The notes below the pieces were generated by a model. The model had not been told where the DNA came from and did not search any database. It saw nothing but the letters and a program-made list of their open reading frames with translations. The translations under genes were made by a program, and so were the position numbers. A stretch of 6,136 nt of DNA from Eubacteriales bacterium (GTDB lineage: Bacteria; Bacillota; Clostridia; Peptostreptococcales; Anaerovoracaceae), in NCBI GenBank assembly GCA_028680875.1, contig JAQUJQ010000099.1, forward strand, positions 1 to 6,136, read 5' to 3'. Positions 1 to 4,095 of the stretch are shown piece by piece; within the stretch, counting starts at the first letter, position 1; each line of letters starts with the position of its first letter.

Positions 1-1686
1 GTTGGCTATCCCATTTTTATCCGCCACTTCTCTAAATTCCTCAAAATTTCGTGCTTTTAAAACCCCTGAATATTTTTCTATTTCTGACCAACGCGGGTAC
101 ACGGGCCACTGCCCTATCTCGTGTGCGATAATCGGGATGTCAACTTTCCCGTACGTCTCTTCGAAATCCCAATCGGTACGAGCTCCGTTAAGGCCACGCG
201 TGCGCCCCACATCGGGGATATGGTGTGTTGCGGAGTAATCATCGGTATCATTTATCCGCCGGGCAGTCGACGCTGCGTACAGCCGGCGCGGGTCTTTGGT
301 TTTTAATTCTGATATCCATCGGTTCATCGCGTCAAAATCGGCGTTGCCCAACTCATTACCAATACAAAACATTATAAATGAAGGGTGATTTCCATATGTA
401 TCCACCACCCGGTTCATCTCCTCCACCACGAAACGGTCCCTTTCCGGATCGCGCCCGAGCCCCGCGGGATGTCCTTTCGTATCCATCTCGGGGCGACCTC
501 GAACCACCATATCGGTACTCATCCACCAGTCAATCCAGATTGAAGCTTCGGCTTGCAGGTAGACACCTACCCTGTTCGCCGCCTTGAAAGCCGCTTCAGG
601 CGGGCACCAGGAGTGGAAACGCGCGTGATTAAGCCCATAATCCTTGTACGTTTTGAAGATCCTCTCCCAGTCTTCCACGTCACAGGACGGGTATCCGGTA
701 AGCGGAAAATGGACGCAGTCGAGGTTTCCGCGCAAGAAAACCGGTTTCCCGTTTATCAATACCTTGGTACCGTCATGGCTTACCTGGTAATAACCAAATT
801 CGGTTTCATGGGAATCGGCTGATTGGCAGGAAGTTAATGAAATTTCAAGCAAGTACACCTCGGGGGTAAACTCGCTCCATTTTTCGAGTCTTCCATTTAC
901 CGGGATCGTGAAAACAAACGGGTTGTTATCTTTCCCGTTTACAGGGTTGATCTTTCCATCCATCACCATTTTTCCCGTTTTCACCGATTTCACCAAATAA
1001 CCCAGCGTGGTATTGCTCCCCAGGAGGATGTTCGTGTTTACCTCCACTTTCAGGTGATCGTTCTCAATATCGGGGAAAGCACGCACGCTTTCTATCCGCG
1101 CGGCATCGAGGGCTCGCATTTCCATGCGTCCCACGATCCCGTTCCAAATGCTTTGAGTATAATCAGAATAGGCATGTCCCTTATCTCCAATGTTGTGAAT
1201 CATTTCGTTGTCAACCAAAACGGCCAGTTCATGCGTGCCGGAAGATAATTTCCCCAACCGGTGAACATGGGGTGTGCCTAAAGCATCCTGCCGGCTCAAT
1301 TCTTTCCCGTCAATAAAAATTCGGGATTCCCACAATACACGTTCCAGGAAAATTTCAATTTCTTTGTTTCTCCACGATGGGGGAATGTAAATCTCCCGCA
1401 TGTACCGGGCCTTCCCAATGTATTTATATTCCGGCGTGAGTATGCCAAAGTCGGATCCAATCGTTCTTATCCCATATCCATTTTCAGCAAGGGAGCCCGG
1501 TAACACAATTGTTCCCTCTAGTTTAAAAGCTTTATCTGCCTTGTCCATCTGCTGTTCATTGTTTGGGTCAAGTTTTACTTGCCACTCGCCGGATAATTGT
1601 ATTTTGTTATCCTGAGCGAAGGTTACCCTAAATAATAGAAGCATAAACAAAACCAAAAGGCAATAATTTTTCAAAATAGGGTTCAT
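1..1686 (-). CDS. Exported glycoside hydrolase family 2 protein (3' end outside window)
   Basis: Exo-acting retaining glycosidase of family GH2 (beta-galactosidase/beta-glucuronidase/beta-mannosidase type), predicted periplasmic. The frame is open for 562 codons from ATG 1686 to the window edge with no stop, so the C-terminal part is missing only from view. A signal peptide spans residues 1-24 (KNYCLLVLFMLLLF core, cleavage TFA|QD). Residues about 30-200 look like the GH2 sugar-binding jelly roll (LERVLWESRIFIDGKE), about 200-310 the Ig-like domain, and from about 310 the TIM barrel, opening with INGKPVFLRGN. Barrel motifs are NHARFHSWCPPEAAF (353-367), FCIGNELGN with acid/base Glu445, and IIAHEIGQWPVYP with likely nucleophile Glu523. 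The 78-residue Glu-Glu spacing fits the family (76 in E. coli LacZ). An in-frame TAA six codons upstream leaves ATG 1686 as the only plausible start. The family is certain from the motifs; the substrate is not predictable. It lies directly downstream of an insertion sequence. Confidence 0.93.
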   Translation of the reverse strand, partial: MNPILKNYCLLVLFMLLLFRVTFAQDNKIQLSGEWQVKLDPNNEQQMDKADKAFKLEGTIVLPGSLAENGYGIRTIGSDFGILTPEYKYIGKARYMREIYIPPSWRNKEIEIFLERVLWESRIFIDGKELSRQDALGTPHVHRLGKLSSGTHELAVLVDNEMIHNIGDKGHAYSDYTQSIWNGIVGRMEMRALDAARIESVRAFPDIENDHLKVEVNTNILLGSNTTLGYLVKSVKTGKMVMDGKINPVNGKDNNPFVFTIPVNGRLEKWSEFTPEVYLLEISLTSCQSADSHETEFGYYQVSHDGTKVLINGKPVFLRGNLDCVHFPLTGYPSCDVEDWERIFKTYKDYGLNHARFHSWCPPEAAFKAANRVGVYLQAEASIWIDWWMSTDMVVRGRPEMDTKGHPAGLGRDPERDRFVVEEMNRVVDTYGNHPSFIMFCIGNELGNADFDAMNRWISELKTKDPRRLYAASTARRINDTDDYSATHHIPDVGRTRGLNGARTDWDFEETYGKVDIPIIAHEIGQWPVYPRWSEIEKYSGVLKARNFEEFREVADKNGIAN

Positions 1687-1749
1687 GCTGTGATTATTGC
1701 ATTAAAATTTTTCATTCTTTCAAAATAATTTAATAAACCGCAAATCTTC

Positions 1750-1755
1750 TAATTA
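1750..1755. repeat. TAATTA flanking the IS, left copy
   Basis: TAATTA sits directly outside the left terminal inverted repeat and is matched by an identical copy at 3136-3141. Because TAATTA is its own reverse complement, it reads both as a direct repeat (target duplication) and as an extension of the inverted repeats. The true duplication may therefore be all six bases or only an inner 3-4 bases; the sequence alone cannot decide. Confidence 0.65.
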
Positions 1756-1772
1756 GTCGAGCCTTAAAAAGC
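1756..1772. repeat. Terminal inverted repeat of the IS (transposase 3' side)
   Basis: GTCGAGCCTTAAAAAGC matches the reverse complement of 3119-3135 (GTCGACCCTTAAAAAGC) at 16 of 17 positions. The transposase stop codon (TAA on the minus strand, 1764-1766) lies inside this repeat, so the coding region runs right into the IS end. Confidence 0.9.
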
Positions 1773-3023
1773 CCAATTTTCTTTAATTTGTAAAATTATA
1801 CCGCCCCTGATTGGGTCAAGTTGCCTTTTCAGGAACAAAAATATCTTTTCAAAAAAGAGCCAAAAAGATAATTTCCACTTGTTCATCATCCTTTTGAAGT
1901 TGAATCCGGCTGCTGCGAGCATCACGTTGATCTCATAACCGATGATTCCCTTGTAGTAATTGCGGGAGAGACGGTGATCTTCTTTCAGGTGTCCGATTAC
2001 CGGATCAATGCCTGCCCGTTTGCGGAAGGACTTTCTCTCTTTATTCTTTCGATACGTACTCACAGATTTTGAAAAGGATTTGGGGATGTGGATGAGTGTA
2101 TCCCTGACCTTACTTCCTCCCCTGTAGCCTCTGTCGCAGATAACATTTCGAGGTTTTCTTTCCGTCAACTTCTCCACTTGCTCAATAGCCTTGTCCAGCG
2201 TGTGCCCGTCAAATTCATTTCTAAAACTCAGTGCACCTGCAATTACACCGGTCCCGGTTCGTGTGATGGATACCTTGTTTTCAAACTCGTACAGTTTATG
2301 CTCTTTCTCCTTGCTGATGCATTGCTCATTAACCTTGGTGCCCAGCTTACTTTCCACGTCGCGTACGAGCCGTCCGGCTATGGTTCGCACTTTCTTATCC
2401 GCTTTCCTGGCTTTACCCCTGTTTTGTGGGTGATTGTGGAAGCGTTGATCGCAGGAAAGATCTTTTAGGATTCGCCTGTAACTTTGGCGCAATTTCAAAC
2501 CATTTCTGTAGTCCATCTTCCAGCACCTCTTGACAATCTTCCTTGCCAGTTTGTCATCCGTGGGAAAGGTGATGTTCTTCTCCTGGACAGTGGTATCGAT
2601 GTAGACGTTCGTATCGTTCGAATCTTTACCATTGATGCAAATGCTCTCCCTTAAGATCAGCTCAACACCCTTTTTGCCGATGCGATGACGGAAATGAACC
2701 AGCTCGGATGCTTCACAAGGTACCCGGGGTTGAAACTCCTGTTCCCCACAAAAGTATTGGTAGTAGTTGTTTTCACTCCGTTGTTTCACCATGCTTTCGT
2801 CAGAGAGATCGTAAACACGTTTCAGGATCAACAAACCCACCATTAGGTGAATGGGCTTCGCCGGACGTCCGTTATCGGGACAATACAGGGGTGAGAACTC
2901 TCTTTCAAACATCTCCCAATCAATTTTATTGGCCAGAATGAATAGCGGGTGCTTATGATTCAATGTGCTTTCAAGTGAAAAGAACAATGAATGTTGTGAC
3001 CGGTTTTGTTGTTTTGTCAGCAT
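1764..3023 (-). CDS. IS5-family transposase, DDE type
   Basis: Transposase of the element. Starting at ATG 3023 it has 419 residues; the frame extends four codons further to a TTG at 3035, but ATG is the likelier start and lies about 24 bases downstream of the promoter -7 box. Residues about 35-125 form the DUF772-like N-terminal domain (RPAKPIHLMVGLLILKRVYDLSDE, then VHFRHRIG). The DDE catalytic domain follows: first Asp143 in YIDTTVQEKNITFPTD, second Asp297 in ICDRGYRGG, and the third motif AGIDPVIGHLKEDHRLSRN at 337-355. From memory, relatives usually have Glu in that last motif (IEPVIGHLK); here it is Asp340, codon 2004-2006, with Glu348 eight residues on. A basic stretch at about 160-225 lies between the first two acids. 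The C-terminal 35 residues are hydrophobic and basic and end inside the terminal repeat. The frame is intact; activity is uncertain because of Asp340. Confidence 0.92.
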   Translation of the reverse strand: MLTKQQNRSQHSLFFSLESTLNHKHPLFILANKIDWEMFEREFSPLYCPDNGRPAKPIHLMVGLLILKRVYDLSDESMVKQRSENNYYQYFCGEQEFQPRVPCEASELVHFRHRIGKKGVELILRESICINGKDSNDTNVYIDTTVQEKNITFPTDDKLARKIVKRCWKMDYRNGLKLRQSYRRILKDLSCDQRFHNHPQNRGKARKADKKVRTIAGRLVRDVESKLGTKVNEQCISKEKEHKLYEFENKVSITRTGTGVIAGALSFRNEFDGHTLDKAIEQVEKLTERKPRNVICDRGYRGGSKVRDTLIHIPKSFSKSVSTYRKNKERKSFRKRAGIDPVIGHLKEDHRLSRNYYKGIIGYEINVMLAAAGFNFKRMMNKWKLSFWLFFEKIFLFLKRQLDPIRGGIILQIKENWAF

Positions 3024-3046
3024 AATTTTCTGCAAGATTTATATCT

Positions 3047-3077
3047 CAAATATACGAAAACTTGCAAAATTAACCAA
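3047..3077 (-). promoter_or_regulatory. Bacteroidota-type promoter for the transposase
   Basis: On the minus strand TTG (3077-3075) is followed by 20 bases and then TATATTTG (3054-3047). This matches the Bacteroidota sigma-factor consensus of TTTG near -33 and TAnnTTTG near -7, with a full match in the -7 box. Transcription would start around 3040, giving a leader of under 20 bases before ATG 3023. No Shine-Dalgarno sequence is visible, which is normal for this phylum. The promoter lies inside the IS, so it moves with the element. Confidence 0.65.
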
Positions 3078-3118
3078 GAAAAATATCTACTATTTCACTG
3101 TAATATAGATGATTGAAT

Positions 3119-3135
3119 GCTTTTTAAGGGTCGAC
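3119..3135. repeat. Terminal inverted repeat of the IS (transposase 5' side)
   Basis: GCTTTTTAAGGGTCGAC is the inverted partner of 1756-1772 with a single G/C mismatch. Similarity stops inward of this point (…AATCATC against …CCAATTTT), which sets the inner limit of the repeat. About 40 bases separate it from the transposase promoter. Confidence 0.9.
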
Positions 3136-3266
3136 TAATTACTGAACAGTTCATGCAGTTGTTTCATGTATTTGATGAAATATGCGTCGACATTCCCGAC
3201 AATCTTACGTTGTCCCATCGGATCGGGCGTGCAGAGCGTGTTTTCATTCTTATCTCCTCCCGGCAT
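3135..3266 (-). pseudogene. C-terminal fragment of an unidentified protein
   Basis: A 43-residue frame begins at an internal ATG (MPGGDKNENTLCTPDP) and ends NVDAYFIKYMKQLHELFSN, stop TAG at 3135-3137. The composition is protein-like, with a charged start and a probable amphipathic C-terminal helix. The frame opens only six codons upstream of the ATG, after a TAA. I read it as the tail of a larger gene whose front is lost. The IS lies immediately after its last sense codon, and the G of its TAG comes from the IS tip; the uninterrupted target would also have read TAG. Before insertion it would have ended 60 bases before the GH2 start, as an upstream operon partner would. I do not recognise the family. 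It could instead be a small intact gene or chance. Confidence 0.4.
3136..3141. repeat. TAATTA flanking the IS, right copy
   Basis: This copy is identical to 1750-1755 and directly outside the right terminal repeat. Removing the IS and one copy joins …CTGTTCAG-TAATTA-GAAGATTTG… on the minus strand. That keeps the reading frame of the upstream remnant closed by TAG exactly as it is now. Confidence 0.65.
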
Positions 3267-3323
3267 ATCCTTTATACATATTTAATTTATTCTCATTCAA
3301 AGAGTTTACTTGGCCTACATTCT

Positions 3324-3347
3324 CTATAAAAATTTGATTTAATCAAA
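3324..3347 (-). terminator. Weak terminator-like hairpin after the GH116/RbsD-like operon
   Basis: On the minus strand TTTGAT, a three-base loop and ATCAAA are followed by TTTTTATAG. The six-base stem has one G-C pair per arm and would be weak, but the T-run is in the right place for intrinsic termination of transcripts coming from the RbsD/FucU-like gene about 180 bases upstream. It could equally be an AT-rich palindrome by chance. Confidence 0.3.
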
Positions 3348-3521
3348 CAATCTTTCTTTCTCATAATTTTCACTTTTATATCCAATATTACGGTCAAAAG
3401 AGCCATTAAAAGGCTTTGGATGAGATAACCAAAGTCTTTGACTTTTTATGTCTAAAATATTTTCAGATTTCGCTTTTTATTCTTCTTCCATTCCTAAACC
3501 ATATATCAATAAACCGTTCAT
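3339..3521 (-). pseudogene. Possible decayed small gene with one internal stop
   Basis: ATG 3521 directly abuts the TAG stop of the RbsD/FucU-like gene (TAGATG). The frame reads MNGLLIYGLGMEEE, an in-frame TAA at 3477-3479, then 45 further sense codons (including SQRLWLSHPKPFNGSFDRN and YEKERLFD) to TAA at 3339-3341. Having only one stop in 60 codons of very AT-rich DNA, and Trp/Pro/Gly content in the second half, suggest former coding sequence. No family is recognised. An overlapping frame of similar length also exists (…MALLTVILDIKVKIMRKK…), so this call is tentative. Confidence 0.22.
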
Positions 3522-4076
3522 CTATTCATTTCTTTTGTTCATCTTACTTAATAAGTTATTTTCTTGTTCTTCACTCCAATAACCACAATCAAGTTCTATA
3601 AACGTTGACACATAGGGAAAAGTCATATTTGTTTTTAATATAAAAACAGTAAACATTTGACTAACCTCATTCATACGAGCAATTAATTTATCATGAGGCA
3701 GATAATTTATTCTTTTCTTTTCAAACAGTTCTGCTATCTCTTTTTTAAGGTCTTCAATTCCCATTACATCTGAATCCTCAAGGAAAGATAATTCCTGATC
3801 TTGGTAAATCACGGGGTTAATATGGGAAGATTTTTTAATTTCATAATCAATAAACGACAGAACATCCATATAAGATTCACCGGTGTATATTGTTTTAATA
3901 CCGGATTTATTCTGTAGAGGATATGCCATATCGGTAATAACAATCCAATTTCTATGCCCTAAAAGAGAAAGTTCTTCATTAAACTCTTTTTTCCAATCCT
4001 GGGACATAGAAGAGAAACAAGCAAATAAAAAGTAGAAAACAACTGCGAGTAAATAAGACAAATGATTTGATTTCAT
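3522..4076 (-). CDS. Exported RbsD/FucU-like protein (predicted sugar mutarotase)
   Basis: This 184-residue protein resembles the RbsD/FucU family of sugar pyranases and mutarotases, which interconvert anomers or ring forms of sugars such as ribose and fucose. Visible family landmarks are LGHRNWIVITDMAYP (His41 and Asp49, matching RbsD His20 and Asp28), SHINPVIYQDQEL, LPHDKL (His128, matching RbsD His98) and FPYVSTFIELDCGYW (Tyr155, matching RbsD Tyr120). The fold therefore appears complete. Unlike classical cytoplasmic members of about 140 residues, it begins with a signal sequence (SYLLAVVFYFLFACFSSMSQD), probably cleaved at SMS|QD. A lipoprotein reading at LFAC|F is possible but atypical. 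ATG 4076 begins 19 bases after the GH116 stop, implying one operon and a role on sugars released by that enzyme. Its DNA is markedly AT-rich. The family is fairly sure; substrate and catalysis are inferred. Confidence 0.8.
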   Translation of the reverse strand: MKSNHLSYLLAVVFYFLFACFSSMSQDWKKEFNEELSLLGHRNWIVITDMAYPLQNKSGIKTIYTGESYMDVLSFIDYEIKKSSHINPVIYQDQELSFLEDSDVMGIEDLKKEIAELFEKKRINYLPHDKLIARMNEVSQMFTVFILKTNMTFPYVSTFIELDCGYWSEEQENNLLSKMNKRNE

Positions 4077-4095
4077 ATGATTAGAACTATTTTAC

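Larger units (their letters stand above)
1756..3135 (-). mobile_element. Complete IS5-type insertion sequence, about 1.38 kb
   Basis: One transposase gene is bounded by near-perfect 17-base terminal inverted repeats (1756-1772 and 3119-3135, one mismatch) and flanked on both sides by TAATTA. The size, single gene and DDE transposase fit the IS5 family in the broad sense, including its IS1182-like relatives. Both ends and the transposase frame are intact, so it appears structurally complete. It is inserted between a GH2 gene (start 1686) and a degraded stretch downstream of an RbsD/FucU-like gene, with its transposase pointing the same way as all neighbours. The exact boundaries could shift by up to six bases because of the flanking palindrome. 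The subgroup name is uncertain without comparison to an IS database. Confidence 0.9.
3142..3521. other. AT-rich stretch without an intact gene
   Basis: These 380 bases separate the RbsD/FucU-like gene from the insertion sequence. They hold no complete recognisable gene. The contents are two minus-strand protein-like fragments (3339-3521 with one internal stop, and 3135-3266), a weak hairpin with a T-run at 3324-3347, and about 55 bases (3267-3323) with stops in the shared frame. I saw no TAnnTTTG promoter box on the minus strand here. The stretch reads as a decayed junction between two loci, not as a regulatory region. Confidence 0.6.

Noticed and set aside
2..1615. Several plus-strand open frames of 60-89 codons opposite the GH2 gene
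   Set aside because: They are antisense shadows of a continuous, motif-rich GH2 frame on the minus strand and have no protein-family features.
1..1686. GH2 gene broken by a frameshift or stop
   Set aside because: Codons checked at several points (near 354, 621, 723, 1330 and the last codons at 1-24) all fall in the same frame with no stop. The gene simply continues past the window edge.
1687..1755. Promoter for the GH2 gene (TTATTTTG as a -7 box)
   Set aside because: The second base departs from TAnnTTTG and no TTG lies 19-21 bases upstream.
2088..2468. 126-codon plus-strand frame inside the IS
   Set aside because: It lies antisense to the transposase catalytic region; its Cys/Leu/Phe-rich composition is what the complement of the basic transposase sequence would give.
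3033..3035. TTG at 3035 as the transposase start
   Set aside because: An ATG lies four codons downstream in the same frame, at a better distance from the promoter; TTG starts are rare.
3164..3247. 27-residue frame MKTRSARPIRWDNVRLSG… preceded by GGGAGGAGATAAGA
   Set aside because: The purine run resembles a Shine-Dalgarno site, but such sites are little used in this phylum, the peptide is very short, and the overlapping 43-residue frame is more protein-like and longer.
3425..3450. Hairpin AAAGTC-TTT-GACTTTTT as a plus-strand terminator
   Set aside because: No plus-strand gene ends here, the stem is six weak pairs, and the T-run is short.
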